Shown: positions 17,939 through 27,352, counted from the stretch's first letter. The stretch is 64,000 nt of DNA from Streptomyces tropicalis (GCF_029269835.1 NZ_JARJBB010000007.1:124001-188000), one strand, 5' to 3'. Program-made: numbers and translations. The notes: generated from the sequence alone by a model not told the origin.

Positions 17939-18220
17939 CTACCGCGCGTTGAATGGATCGACTGCGAGTGATTCCTGGACGCTCAGCAGTCGGCATTCAC
18001 CGGTCACACTGTGTACCGCAATCTGACAGGGCCCGTAAAGGAAGTACTTATCGTCATCGGTGGCAATATATTTCGCCGACTGGAAGGCAAAGTAGAAGAA
18101 GTCACCTTTCTTCGCCCTGCACTCATCATCTCCGAACAGGGCAACTTCATTGTCCCAATCGGCAGAGATCTGCCGGAGATAATCCGCCGCAATGCGCTCT
18201 GCTTGTTCAATCGTGTACAT
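17939..18220 (-). CDS. Imm35-like immunity protein for the RHS toxin
   Basis: 93 aa, acidic: MYTIEQAERIAADYLRQISA, then WDNEVALFGDDECRAKKGDF and FFYFAFQSAKYIA. The opening helix, the central F.Y.FQS strand pair and the length fit the Imm35 immunity family of polymorphic toxin systems; this is my recognition from the pattern, not a search. The ATG overlaps the toxin stop (TGATG), placing it directly after the toxin tip in the same operon, where cognate immunity genes sit. GC content is visibly lower than the neighbours, like the toxin tip. Expected to bind and block the papain-fold tip in the cytoplasm. Confidence 0.75.
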   Translation of the reverse strand: MYTIEQAERIAADYLRQISADWDNEVALFGDDECRAKKGDFFYFAFQSAKYIATDDDKYFLYGPCQIAVHSVTGECRLLSVQESLAVDPFNAR

Positions 18221-21200
18221 CAGTTTGTCCTCAACAGCTTGAATATCTTGAAATAGGCAGGGTCGACGAAGCCTGTCTGCATGTCAATGAAGACCACTCT
18301 GCCCTGTTGATTTATTACATTGAAAACATGACCTGGCATACCCTTGCCGGGCCGCGCCGCCACGATACCGCGAGCGCCGTCTCCGGCATCGTGGATATGC
18401 TCGACCATTTTGGCGAAATTGGTTCTCTCGAAGCTCGATCCGTACGCATTCTCCAGACGGTCCAGGGACTGCAGTCCTCCCATATCTCCCGATACGGGGT
18501 GAATCCCCTCTCCGCGCATGTAGCGTTCGAATGCGTCGGCAACGAAGGTGCAGTTCGTGTTCCCGCCCTCGGGGTTGAACAACTTCGCCTGATCGGGAAA
18601 GTTGGGAGTGTCGTACGGGTTGGCCGGGAGGGGTGACTTCTGAGGTGCGAGCCCGAGGGGGTCACAAGAAACAGCAGGCCGGTCCACATACCCGACAGGA
18701 TTGGCCGCCGGAGCGAGCCCCAGGGGGTCCAGACTGATGTATCTGCCCACTTCGGGGTCGTAATACCTAAGGTAATTATAATTCAGGCCGGACTCGGAGT
18801 CGAAATACTGTCCCGGGAAACGAAGTGGCGTGTACGCACGACTCTCCACCGACCAGGACAGTTTTCCCCAGTTCGTGGACCGGGCGTGCCAGGCTATTTC
18901 TCCGGATTCGTCGACCAGTTCACAGGGAGACCCGGAGAGATCGGATACGATGGCGAAGAACCGGGCGTCTATCTCCTCCTGTGAAGCTCCGGCCACGGTC
19001 TTTCGCTCGCTCTGGGCGATCGCCTCGACACCATTGAGGTGCCATGTCAGCGTCACCGAGTCGCCCGAGTTCCCCCAGCTGGTCGTCTGCTCACAGAGGG
19101 AGACACTGTCCCAGCTGAACTCCACCTGTTCCAGCACGTCGGTACCGTTCGCGGAGATGTGCTGCTTGCTGACGCGCCGGCCCAAGGCGTCGTACTGGTA
19201 TCGCCAAACGGTGCCGTCCGGGGTGCTGACCTGGGTGAGCCGGTCCTCCGCGTCCCAGCTGTATCGCCACGTGTCCGGCTTGCGGGAAAGCCGCGTCCTC
19301 TGGCGGAGTACTACGCGTCCGGCGGCGTCGTGCTCGTAGCGGATCCGGCCGGCGCGCACGACGTCGGTGCCCCGGTGGGCGCGGTCGCCGCACCCCTCGT
19401 CGCCGAACTGCCGCGCGGGCCAGGCGGCCGCCACCTGGTTGCCGAGCCTGTCATACGCGTAGGACTCCGCCCACCCGTCCCCAGTGACCCGAGTCGTCCT
19501 GCCCGCCGGATCGAGTTCATAGTGCCGAACGCCGTCCAGCTGGTCGGCGACCTCGGTCAGGCTGCCGTCCGGACGGTACTCGTAGGTCCTCGACTGGACA
19601 CGTCCACGCGCATGGTCCACCGTCTGCGAGATCAGCCGGTTCATCGCGTCGAACGATCGAGAGATACTCAAGGACTGGTCGAACCGGCGACTGATTTCGC
19701 GGCCGACCTGGTCATATTCCAACGCGATGCCACGGCCGTCGACCGTCAGCCGACATGGGTTCCCCGCCGAATCGTATTCCCAAACACTTTGGGCACCCGA
19801 GGGCGTTGTGCGCCGGCTCAGTTTCCCGAACTCATCATACTGATACGCCACTTCGCGGCCGTTGATCCGCTCGGACAGCAGGAGTCCGTTCCGGTCGCGC
19901 AGCAGGGTCAGTTTCGTGCGAGAATTTTCCGCCTGGGCGATCTGGTCGGTGAAGTCGTAAGTGTATTTCATCACCTCCCCGTCTACGTTCTTGCGTACGA
20001 CCTGCCCCATCTCGTTGTGTTCGAAGGTGACGGCCTGGCCGAGTGCATTCGTGCGGGAGACCAGTTCGCCGGCCGCATTGTAGGTATATCGATTGACTCG
20101 CCCACCGAAGTCGGATTCAGTGGCCAGGCGTCCGACCACATCATATTCATACGTCCAGATCTGCCCATGGGGGTTGGTCACACGGGTGAGACGGAGTTCT
20201 TTGTCGTACTCGAACTCGTAACGAGAGCCGTCAGGATCGACGCGCGCGGCCAGCAGGTCGAACTGTGCATACTCGAAATAGGTGACTCCGCCGATCGTGT
20301 CGGTGTGCGTAAGGCAGTTGCCTTCGCCGTCATAGGTCCACGTTTCCTCGGACCCGTCCGGATTCAATCGGCGAGTAATTTTACCCTCTACGGACCATTC
20401 CATTTTCCCGGTCGCGCCCAAGGGGTCCGTAATAGACACGACGCGGCCGAGCGCATCCCGCTCGTATCGCATGACCCTGCCCATATGGTCATGCACCTCG
20501 GCGGGCAGGCCGGCGGCATCACACCGTATCCGGGTCACGCGTCCATACTGGTCACGCAGCGCGGACAGACGCCCGCACTCATCGTAGGTGAAAGTGGTTA
20601 CGCCGCCGTTTGAATCGGCTACCGATGTCCGGTTCCCGCGGTCGTCGAACTCCTGACGGACCGTGCTCCCGTCAGGGCGCACCACACGGGTGAGCAGTCC
20701 GCGGGCGTCGTAGAAAAATGTCGTTCGCCTACCATCTGGGCGGATGATCTCCGTCAGGTTCCCCAGGTCGTCGTACCGGTAGGACGTCGTGCGGCCGACG
20801 GCGTCGGTCTCGGAGAGCAGACGGTTGCACCGGTCGCGGGCGAAGCGCCTGGTGCTTCCGGCCGGGTCCACGATGGCGACAACCTGGTACCGGTCGTTGA
20901 CGAAGTACTGACGTACCGCGCCCTCGCCGTTGACGGCCTTCGTGGTCCGCAGCCCGGTTTCCGGGCATCTGTCGCTGTAGGACAGCTGGAGCCCCATGTG
21001 CCCTTCGGTGCTGCCCTGCGCGATGCAGCGGTCCCTGTCGTCGTACGCGTACTCATAGGCGTGCCCGTTGGTGTCTGTCCACGACGTGACGCGGCGCGCC
21101 TCGTCGTAACCAAACTTGAGAGGCAGCCCCGACGAATTCGTGACCTCGGTGAGGTTCCCCTGCGCATACTGGTACCGGATCAGCTGAAGATCGGTTCCGT

Positions 21201-22920
21201 CCGCTGCCCCACCGATCAGGTACACGCCGGTGACCAGCCCGTCCGCACTGTCGATCCGCAGACGGTACCCACCACTGTGGACGATGGCTGACGGAACTCC
21301 CGCCTCGTCGTACTCGAAGGTGACCCAGTTGCCGTTGCTGTCGTCGATCTGCACCAGCGCGGCCAGGTTCTCGTCCTGCTCGGCGAAGTGCCATAGCCGC
21401 CCCGTCTGTGGGTCGATGACGGTGTAGCCGTCCGCCTCGCGGCTCAGGGGCCAACGCGGGCCGTGCGCCGGCATGACGGGCAGGCCGGGTGCCGGGTGTG
21501 GATAGAAGAGCCGCATCCCGTCTTCGTGCAGGAAGATGATGCCCGCAGAGGTGATGTCCAGTCGCTGGTCAACGGTGCTGGCCCATGAAGGGCCGAGCCA
21601 ACGCCCGTACGTGAAGCCCGACTCCACCCGGCGTTTGAACGCGAACCGCATGGGACCGGGCAGCGACACATCGGTCTGGTCCAGGAACATCTTGCCGGTG
21701 GCGAGGTTGATCGGATCCGTGCCCCCAAACTCCACATCACCCGGAGCGTGACTCTCGGCGGCCCCGGGTTCGACCTCAGCCTCTCCGGCAGCTGCCTCCG
21801 CGCCGTCGGCGGCGAGCACTCCATCGTCCGCGACCGCTCCGGCTCCGTCTGTCGCCACGGCCAGCACGGCTTGGGGGGCCAGCTCCCCGAAGAAGTTGGC
21901 CGGGTCCGACGAGAACGACTTCCAGGCCGATTGGAGGGCGCGGTCGGGATGCGTGGCCATACTGACCACTCCTCCGAGCAACTGCACCTTGTTCTGCAGG
22001 AAGGCGGCCGGATGCGTCAGGTTGTAGGGGTCCATGGGGTCGAGGCTGCGGAAGAAGTTCACGATGCCCGCCGTCCCTTTGACGGCACCACCGAGGAAAT
22101 GTGCCGCATCGATGGAGTCGGACGCCAGGAGATCCATCCCGTCCAGCTTCAACTGCTGGACGACCGAAGGCTCCGTCGGCGCATGCTGCAGCGCAGCCCT
22201 CAGCTTGGTCTCCGTCTCCCCGGCGACCTCGTTCCGCTGCCGCCGGGCCGCGTCCAGGACCTCCTGCGCCTCCTTCATCGCGTGCTCGCCGGGATCCTTC
22301 CCCGAAGGACGTGGCCCGGGGTCGTCGCTGCCCTGTTCCACTTTGTGGTCGTACGAGTCGACCTGCTTGCGGTACTCGTCGGAGGCGGACTTGCCCTGCT
22401 TGTAAAGGCGGATCGCTTCCCGCGCCTGCCCTTGGGCCCATTCGACAGTGTCGGCCAGAGCGTTCAGTGCCGTGGCCCCCTGCTGGAAGGCTGCCGCGGC
22501 CTGCAGCCACTTGGTGGGATGCAGAGCGAACTTCTCGCGGAAGGTATCCGCGGCCTTGCCGTTCCAACCGTCCGAGTCGACAGCCTTCATGCCCACGCCG
22601 ACCTCCTCGAAGGCCACGGCGAACACCATCAGGTGCTTGGCCTTCTCACGGATTGTCGTCGGCTTGCCGTGGATCAGATCCGCCGGTTCGACATCGGGCC
22701 CCAACTGCCGTTCGGCCACGTGCGCACCGAGATAGGAGGCGACCCGGTCGCCACCGTGGCGCACCTTCTGTGCCGCGCCGTGCGCGCCGACCTCGTCGAG
22801 CACGTCGCCCGTGAGGTCGGCTCCCTCGTCAACCACCTCTCCCGTCGCCCGCTTGGCGTGGTCGAAGAGGCTCTTGCCCCCGCTCAAAAGTTCGCCGCCG
22901 TACTTGCCCCAGCTTGACAT
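18220..22920 (-). CDS. RHS polymorphic toxin with T7SS-type N-terminus and papain-fold tip
   Basis: 1566 aa. Residues 1-~190 resemble the WXG-like signal of type VII-exported toxins (SDGWNGKAADTFREKF with WNG at 119-121). A DUF6531-type entry follows at ~390-460 (DPINLATGKMFLDQTDVSLP). About 900 residues of RHS/YD repeats (YEYDVVGRL, RYEHDAAGRVV) form the expected cocoon, ending in the core motif YYDPEVGRYISLDPLGL. The tip (1428-1566) has a Cys in GNTNCTFVADAF (1457), a His in GMPGHVFNVIN (1531) and an Asp in VVFIDMQTG (1546), the Cys-His-Asp order of Tox-PL papain-fold domains. Such tips act as proteases or deamidases in target cells. It overlaps genes on both sides by one base. Confidence 0.85.
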   Translation of the reverse strand: MSSWGKYGGELLSGGKSLFDHAKRATGEVVDEGADLTGDVLDEVGAHGAAQKVRHGGDRVASYLGAHVAERQLGPDVEPADLIHGKPTTIREKAKHLMVFAVAFEEVGVGMKAVDSDGWNGKAADTFREKFALHPTKWLQAAAAFQQGATALNALADTVEWAQGQAREAIRLYKQGKSASDEYRKQVDSYDHKVEQGSDDPGPRPSGKDPGEHAMKEAQEVLDAARRQRNEVAGETETKLRAALQHAPTEPSVVQQLKLDGMDLLASDSIDAAHFLGGAVKGTAGIVNFFRSLDPMDPYNLTHPAAFLQNKVQLLGGVVSMATHPDRALQSAWKSFSSDPANFFGELAPQAVLAVATDGAGAVADDGVLAADGAEAAAGEAEVEPGAAESHAPGDVEFGGTDPINLATGKMFLDQTDVSLPGPMRFAFKRRVESGFTYGRWLGPSWASTVDQRLDITSAGIIFLHEDGMRLFYPHPAPGLPVMPAHGPRWPLSREADGYTVIDPQTGRLWHFAEQDENLAALVQIDDSNGNWVTFEYDEAGVPSAIVHSGGYRLRIDSADGLVTGVYLIGGAADGTDLQLIRYQYAQGNLTEVTNSSGLPLKFGYDEARRVTSWTDTNGHAYEYAYDDRDRCIAQGSTEGHMGLQLSYSDRCPETGLRTTKAVNGEGAVRQYFVNDRYQVVAIVDPAGSTRRFARDRCNRLLSETDAVGRTTSYRYDDLGNLTEIIRPDGRRTTFFYDARGLLTRVVRPDGSTVRQEFDDRGNRTSVADSNGGVTTFTYDECGRLSALRDQYGRVTRIRCDAAGLPAEVHDHMGRVMRYERDALGRVVSITDPLGATGKMEWSVEGKITRRLNPDGSEETWTYDGEGNCLTHTDTIGGVTYFEYAQFDLLAARVDPDGSRYEFEYDKELRLTRVTNPHGQIWTYEYDVVGRLATESDFGGRVNRYTYNAAGELVSRTNALGQAVTFEHNEMGQVVRKNVDGEVMKYTYDFTDQIAQAENSRTKLTLLRDRNGLLLSERINGREVAYQYDEFGKLSRRTTPSGAQSVWEYDSAGNPCRLTVDGRGIALEYDQVGREISRRFDQSLSISRSFDAMNRLISQTVDHARGRVQSRTYEYRPDGSLTEVADQLDGVRHYELDPAGRTTRVTGDGWAESYAYDRLGNQVAAAWPARQFGDEGCGDRAHRGTDVVRAGRIRYEHDAAGRVVLRQRTRLSRKPDTWRYSWDAEDRLTQVSTPDGTVWRYQYDALGRRVSKQHISANGTDVLEQVEFSWDSVSLCEQTTSWGNSGDSVTLTWHLNGVEAIAQSERKTVAGASQEEIDARFFAIVSDLSGSPCELVDESGEIAWHARSTNWGKLSWSVESRAYTPLRFPGQYFDSESGLNYNYLRYYDPEVGRYISLDPLGLAPAANPVGYVDRPAVSCDPLGLAPQKSPLPANPYDTPNFPDQAKLFNPEGGNTNCTFVADAFERYMRGEGIHPVSGDMGGLQSLDRLENAYGSSFERTNFAKMVEHIHDAGDGARGIVAARPGKGMPGHVFNVINQQGRVVFIDMQTGFVDPAYFKIFKLLRTN

Positions 22921-23567
22921 CAGCCCTGCCCCTCCTGCTGCGGGCCGAACGTTGCATCCAGCGCGGCGTTGTACTGGTCCTCGTCCATCCCGGCAAGAGT
23001 CGGCGCGACTTCCACGCCCGGCACCGCCTCCGCTGTCGCCAGGTCACGTCCCATTCCCTTAAGGGACTGCTCAGAGGCTGTGAGACCGTTTCGGAACGAC
23101 TTCTCGCTGTAGTCCGGATGCAGCCAGCCGGGCGTGGCCAGCTGCCCCCAGCCCTCCTGGTCGATCTGCTGCTCGGAGGCGTACGGATTCCCCTCCAGGG
23201 AGTTCAGGCCAACCTTAAACGAGTTCTCCACGGTCTGGTCCGTCTGATACATCGTCCCCGCCGCGAGGCCGACGCCCGCCGCGAATGCGTTTCCCTCGTC
23301 GATCAGGGCTCTCACCCCCCATTGCCAGCGCTCGCAGAACGAGTGAAAAGCGGCGCCGACGGTCTCGTCGCCGACGGTCATACCGTCCATCTCCAGGTCG
23401 TCGAAACCGCGCCCCGTGCCTGACCGGCCCGCGTCGTCAATGAGCCCCAGCTTCCCCAACTCGCTGAGAGCCCTGTCGATCCCGTCGGCGATCAGCGCCA
23501 ACCCGATGGCCCGCAGATCGGGAGTCCCACCCGCACTCGCCCCGTCGGCACTGATCGTCCTCTCCAC
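22920..23567 (-). CDS. WXG-like secretion partner of the RHS toxin (putative)
   Basis: 215 aa from GTG 23567 (MERTISADG). Mostly helical, no signal peptide. It contains SFCERWQWGVRALIDEGNAFAAGVG, LAAGTMYQTDQTVENSF and ATPGWLHPDYSEKSFRN, a helix pattern like that of WXG100/LXG-type partners encoded just upstream of type VII toxins; the exact family is not recognised. Its stop overlaps the toxin ATG by one base and its start overlaps the stop of the SseB-like gene. Likely a chaperone or co-secreted partner for the RHS toxin; that role is inferred from position. Confidence 0.65.
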   Translation of the reverse strand: MERTISADGASAGGTPDLRAIGLALIADGIDRALSELGKLGLIDDAGRSGTGRGFDDLEMDGMTVGDETVGAAFHSFCERWQWGVRALIDEGNAFAAGVGLAAGTMYQTDQTVENSFKVGLNSLEGNPYASEQQIDQEGWGQLATPGWLHPDYSEKSFRNGLTASEQSLKGMGRDLATAEAVPGVEVAPTLAGMDEDQYNAALDATFGPQQEGQG

Positions 23568-24298
23568 TACCGCCCTGCCTCCCCGTCCTCACGATGGTCC
23601 GGCCCGTTCACCGCGACCCCCTCGAGCACTACTTGGGCCACTGGCGGCAGCACCAGTGCGTGTGCACCGTCGGCCGCGTCTACCAGCACGCCGCACGGCA
23701 CACCCGACTCGGCCACCGCCGGTACGGCCGCGTCGAGCAGAGCGGCACCCCACACGCCCCTGTACTGCCATGGCCCTCCATCAGCCCCTCGGGCCACCGC
23801 ATACCGTGCCAGCGCCCTCTCACTGGTGAATGCCAGGATCCAGCGCACTGCGCCCATGTCCACCGTCAAGGGGACCTCCTCGGCGTCCGGCCCAGGCAAC
23901 GTGCCCACCGGCACCAGCACTCTTGACCGCCGGAACTCGCCCAGCTTCACACGGAATCGATGCTGACCCGCCCGCACCTGCGCGGCCTCCCCCTCAGAGA
24001 CCGCCTCGACGCGAGCCGGGACGGTCCCCCGGTCGGCAGGTGCGTCGACGTCCGCCGACGCGGTGGCACCCGAGGGGGCGGCGCCCCCACCGCCCTTCGA
24101 CTCCTCGGCACTGCTACGAATCACCGTTTGATCGGCGATGTCCGTCAAGCGCGACCGTGGCGGCCTCGGCGCAACGCCCCTTGTGGTCACCTCGCTGGGA
24201 TCTTCATGCCGCTCGGCCCGCCTCACGGCCTCAGGGTCCCGGCGGTCCCCCAACATCTCTCCTGGCTCGTCCACGATCGAGTCCCCGTCGCGGGCCAC
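23567..24298 (-). CDS. SseB-like domain protein, first gene of the RHS toxin operon
   Basis: 243 aa from GTG 24298. The N-terminal ~110 residues are charged and low complexity. Residues ~120-230 match the SseB N-terminal-type fold seen in many actinobacterial T7SS-associated proteins: SRVLVPVGTLP, EVPLTVDMGAVRWILAFTSE, RALARYAVARG, CGVLVDAADGAHALVLPP. Function of these domains is poorly known. The TAG stop overlaps the GTG of the next gene by one base, so it heads the cassette SseB-like / partner / RHS toxin / immunity. No secretion-machine genes are in the window. Confidence 0.7.
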   Translation of the reverse strand: MARDGDSIVDEPGEMLGDRRDPEAVRRAERHEDPSEVTTRGVAPRPPRSRLTDIADQTVIRSSAEESKGGGGAAPSGATASADVDAPADRGTVPARVEAVSEGEAAQVRAGQHRFRVKLGEFRRSRVLVPVGTLPGPDAEEVPLTVDMGAVRWILAFTSERALARYAVARGADGGPWQYRGVWGAALLDAAVPAVAESGVPCGVLVDAADGAHALVLPPVAQVVLEGVAVNGPDHREDGEAGR

Positions 24299-24499
24299 CT
24301 GTCAACCCCGTTCCATGATCAAACTTCAGTATGTTCGCAAGATCTGATAACCCACTGCAACCATCCGCCTGCCAAGGATGACCAAAGGGATCCTCAAGCG
24401 GGACTGAAGATCGTTCAGTGTAACTCTCGATCATGGAAGATCCATCGATGACCAGTGAGAATGTATCGACTCCGAGGCCGTCGAGCCTACGAAGGCTTC

Positions 24500-24615
24500 G
24501 AAGGCGAAGGCCGTGGACGACCAGTTGATCGACGAGCTGCGGGCCGCACCAAGGCCGAGGGCCTCCGGGACTCACACAACGGCACGCGCTCCAAGGCGGC
24601 GCTGACCAACATTAG
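24500..24615 (+). pseudogene. Possible IS256-family transposase scrap
   Basis: Two short pieces in adjoining frames, VDDQLIDEL and GRTKAEGLRDSHNGTRSKAALTNI, resemble the IS256/Mutator transposase N-terminus (LID.L...A.AEGL) and its NGTR.KT.LTD motif joined by a deletion. Very short. The rest of 24299-24665 shows no gene. Confidence 0.35.
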
Positions 24616-24665
24616 GTCCAGTGGAGATAACTGAACCGTTCCGGGTTCGGTATAGAGCTGCGATG

Positions 24666-25130
24666 TCACGCGCGGACGGTTTCGTCAGCGCGGGTGTGGT
24701 GGCGATGGTAGGCGGTTTCGTACTCGGTCGGTGAGGTGTGGGCGAGGGCGCCGTGGAGCCGGCGGTGGTTGTACAAGTCGGTCCACTCAGCGGTGGCGAA
24801 CTCCACGTCGGTGAAGATCTTCCACGGTCCTCGGCGGTTGATCAGCTCGGTCTTGAACAGGCCGATGGTGGACTCGGCGAGGGCATCGTCGTATGCGTCG
24901 GCGACGGTTCCGATCGAGGGCGCGATGCCTGCCTGGGCCAGGCGCTCGGTGAACACGAGGACGTGTACTGACTGCCGGCATCCGAGTGATGAATCAGCCC
25001 CCCGTTGACCTGCTGCTTCTTGCGGCAGCCGCGCTGCCACAGGGCTTGTTCGACCACGTCGAGGACCAGCGCGGTGTGCTTGTTCCGGGCGGCCTTCCAG
25101 CCCAGGATCCGCCGGGAGAAGGCGTCCACG
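24666..25130 (-). mobile_element. IS3-family orfB C-terminal fragment (second copy)
   Basis: Minus strand: FSRRILGWKAARNKHTALVL, QVNGGLIHHSDAGSQYTS, then after a shift near 24960 FTERLAQAGIAPSIGTV, LAESTIGLFKTELINRRGPW and LYNHRRLHGALAHTSP with the final integrase-core Glu. This copy keeps the C-terminus lost from the copy at 7380-8230 but lacks everything N-terminal. The shared ~230 bp (24900-25130 against 7380-7630) are nearly identical, forming a direct repeat 17.5 kb apart. Confidence 0.78.
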
Positions 25131-25458
25131 CAGTACGTGGCGGTGTTCGCGGTGCAGTGCCTGGGCGAGGAAGTCCTCGCCCAGGCACGCCGCGATGGAC
25201 ATGCGCGTCATCGCGTCGGGCTCCCGCTCGTCAGTCGTTGCCGTCGGGGGTCAGTTTCCCCAACACTGACAGATCCGGCATGTCCATCGGCGGTTCAGCC
25301 GTATGGCTCCGCCGGTACCCGACGGGGAATAGAACTTCACCGAACTCCAGGGACGTTGACAACTGCTCTCGCGATCATGGACATCTCGTAGTCCGTGGCA
25401 TGTCCGGCCGCGCGCGTGCATGCGCGAGCTGATGAGCCATGCCTGGCCGGCACCAACG

Positions 25459-26235
25459 TCACTCAGTGCGCGTCCGACCGTTCTTGAGCACCCCGTAATA
25501 GTCGCTGTAGGGGAGTTCCAGCTTGAACACCAGGCCGTACCGTTTCCGGATGGCAGCGACCGTGGCGGCCTTCGGGTCACGGACCACGCGGGACACCGGC
25601 GGATCGTCGACGAGACCGGCGTAGGGCTCCTCGACCAGCCGGCGCAGGCCGCCGCCGCGTGTCGTGTCCCAGGTCAGCGTCTGTCCGGAGACGGCCAGCC
25701 TGGTCGATTCCGTGGCCGGCGAACCCTGGCGGTTCGGGCCGTGCCCCCGGTAGTAGGCGACGAACCGCCTTCCGTCGTCATCGTGCGTGAACGGGATGGG
25801 ATCTCCGAACCCGGCCGGCCCGGAACGGGCATGGTCACCCGCAGTCAGGATCCCGTCGAGAGTGTCGCCCATATGCCTGGAGTCGGCACCGTAGTAGGCG
25901 GTGATGTTCATCGAGCAGATGACCTTGTAAGCGTCGGTCTTCTGCTGGAAGAACCACCCCGGTCCCGACCCCGGCACGCACACGTCGTGCACCACGACCA
26001 GGCCGAGCGACAGGGGTGTGCGATCGGCGTATGCCCGTGCCACGCCCCGAAGCCGCTGCTCCGCCCGCTCCCGGGCCCGCACCGCCTGGCCGCTCTCCCC
26101 GAACTTGCGCAGCTGCCTGTCGCTGACGGCACGGTCCGGAGTCGAGGAACAGGCCGAGACAGCGAATAGGACGATCACCGCCAACGGCCCCCACACGCTC
26201 CTCAGGCCGACGACACGCCGCGCAAAGCCCCTCAT
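25459..26235 (-). CDS. Lipoprotein of unknown function
   Basis: 258 aa. A basic N-terminus and hydrophobic segment (WGPLAVIVLFAVSACSS) ends in a VSAC lipobox, so the mature protein is tethered by a lipidated Cys at about residue 29. The mature domain shows VVVHDVCVPGSGPGWFFQQK, ICSMNITAYYGAD, PIPFTHDDDGRRFVAYYRGHG and a C-terminal RKRYGLVFKLELPYSDYYG. I do not recognise the family. Two conserved-looking cysteines may pair in the oxidising envelope. No clear operon partner; flanked by IS3 debris. Confidence 0.75.
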   Translation of the reverse strand: MRGFARRVVGLRSVWGPLAVIVLFAVSACSSTPDRAVSDRQLRKFGESGQAVRARERAEQRLRGVARAYADRTPLSLGLVVVHDVCVPGSGPGWFFQQKTDAYKVICSMNITAYYGADSRHMGDTLDGILTAGDHARSGPAGFGDPIPFTHDDDGRRFVAYYRGHGPNRQGSPATESTRLAVSGQTLTWDTTRGGGLRRLVEEPYAGLVDDPPVSRVVRDPKAATVAAIRKRYGLVFKLELPYSDYYGVLKNGRTRTE

Positions 26236-26463
26236 AATTGTCCGCCTCTCATCAGCAGCTACCTCTCCATCGCCGTACGCCCGATCCGACCGTCACTGTC
26301 CACCAGGACGGCCGGACCGGGCATGAGTACCCGTACTCAGACGGCTAGATGACCAATTCCAAGGGATGCCTGCGGAGGGTGTGGGGTGGGCGGCGGCCGA
26401 AGCCACCGCGAGACAGTCAGGCAGCGGGCTGCCGGCCCTGGTTGTCGAGGTGGCAGCAGGCGG

Positions 26464-26853
26464 TCAGGCGTCAGGGTCGACTTCGGGGTGCGTGAACCGC
26501 ACGGGCTTGCCCAGCGACCGAGCGTAGGCGATTTCGGCTCGGGTGCTGTCTCCGATGTAGTCGCCGACTATGAGCACCTCATCAGCGAGCCGGATCTTCG
26601 CCCGGTGCAGATCGTCGAGTCGAGCCTTCAACGCCTCGGCCTCGACAGGATCGGACCAAAGTTTGTGCGGCGACTTCATGTCACAGGCCGGTTTGACGAT
26701 AATCTTTCCGGCTTTGGTCTCCCGCAGATCGGCCTCGGTCATCTCGGTCATGAAGCGGGTGGAGCCGCAGATCACGACGATACGCGGGAGGCTCAACAGC
26801 TTCTTCGCGTCGGCGAGCTTCTCCTCGGGGGTGAGCAGTTGCGGGTATGACAC
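26464..26853 (-). CDS. DUF4406 / nucleoside 2-deoxyribosyltransferase-like protein
   Basis: 129 aa from GTG 26853, chosen because AGGAGG lies six bases upstream. The fold is Rossmann-like: RIVVICGSTRFMTEM opens the first strand-loop, and DEVLIVGDYIGDSTRAEIAYA carries the GD..G.ST..EI.YA signature of DUF4406 / deoxyribosyltransferase-type proteins, where a Glu acts as nucleophile. The final GKPVRFTHPE strand is normal. It may process a nucleotide or sugar-nucleotide substrate; many relatives are encoded on phages and plasmids. Complete at family length. Confidence 0.8.
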   Translation of the reverse strand: MSYPQLLTPEEKLADAKKLLSLPRIVVICGSTRFMTEMTEADLRETKAGKIIVKPACDMKSPHKLWSDPVEAEALKARLDDLHRAKIRLADEVLIVGDYIGDSTRAEIAYARSLGKPVRFTHPEVDPDA

Positions 26854-26923
26854 TGGTTCCTCCTGGTGGTGTGGTCCAAGGGGTGCCCGCGGAGACGAGA
26901 ACGAGGGTGTCCAAGATCGTTTT

Positions 26924-27352
26924 GTGACGAACGACGTGGACACCCTCGCGACGGCACTCTATGCGACGACCGACGACATGCTGAAGGAGCATCCCGACCT
27001 GGCGCCGTGGCGCCCGTCGGTCGGCAATACGCCCCGCCTGAGCGATGCCGAACTGGTCGCCCTCGCCACGATGCAGGCCATACTCGGCTACACCTCCGAG
27101 GCCAAATGGCTCCGCCATACCCGTGCCCACCTGCGCCACCTCTTCCCCTACCTGCCCCAGCAGCCCGGCTACAACAAGCGGCTGCGCAAGGTCGCCAAGG
27201 CGAAGGCGACCCGGGAGAAGGACGAAATCGACTTCGAAGCGGTACTGCCGCTGCTCGACGCTCCGACACGCGCATGGCTGGCAGACGCGATCAAGGTGAT
27301 CGCGCCCCACCACCCCTGGCTTCGCCGGCTCCTTCCGGTCAGCCGAACGTGA
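26924..27352 (+). pseudogene. IS982-family transposase, N-terminal fragment fused to foreign tail
   Basis: From GTG 26924: TNDVDTLATALYATTDDMLKE, PRLSDAELVALATMQAILGY, SEAKWLRHTRAHLRHLFPYL, PGYNKRLRKVAKAK. This is the conserved N-terminal ~95 aa of actinobacterial IS982 transposases. The DDE catalytic domain is missing: the frame continues into about 45 unrelated residues and stops at 27352. A 3' deletion has removed most of the element. Confidence 0.75.

Noticed and set aside
23553..23567. The WXG-like partner also begins MERTI, like the TetR/hydrolase pair
   Set aside because: It uses a GTG start and different codons with no palindrome, so the resemblance is coincidence.
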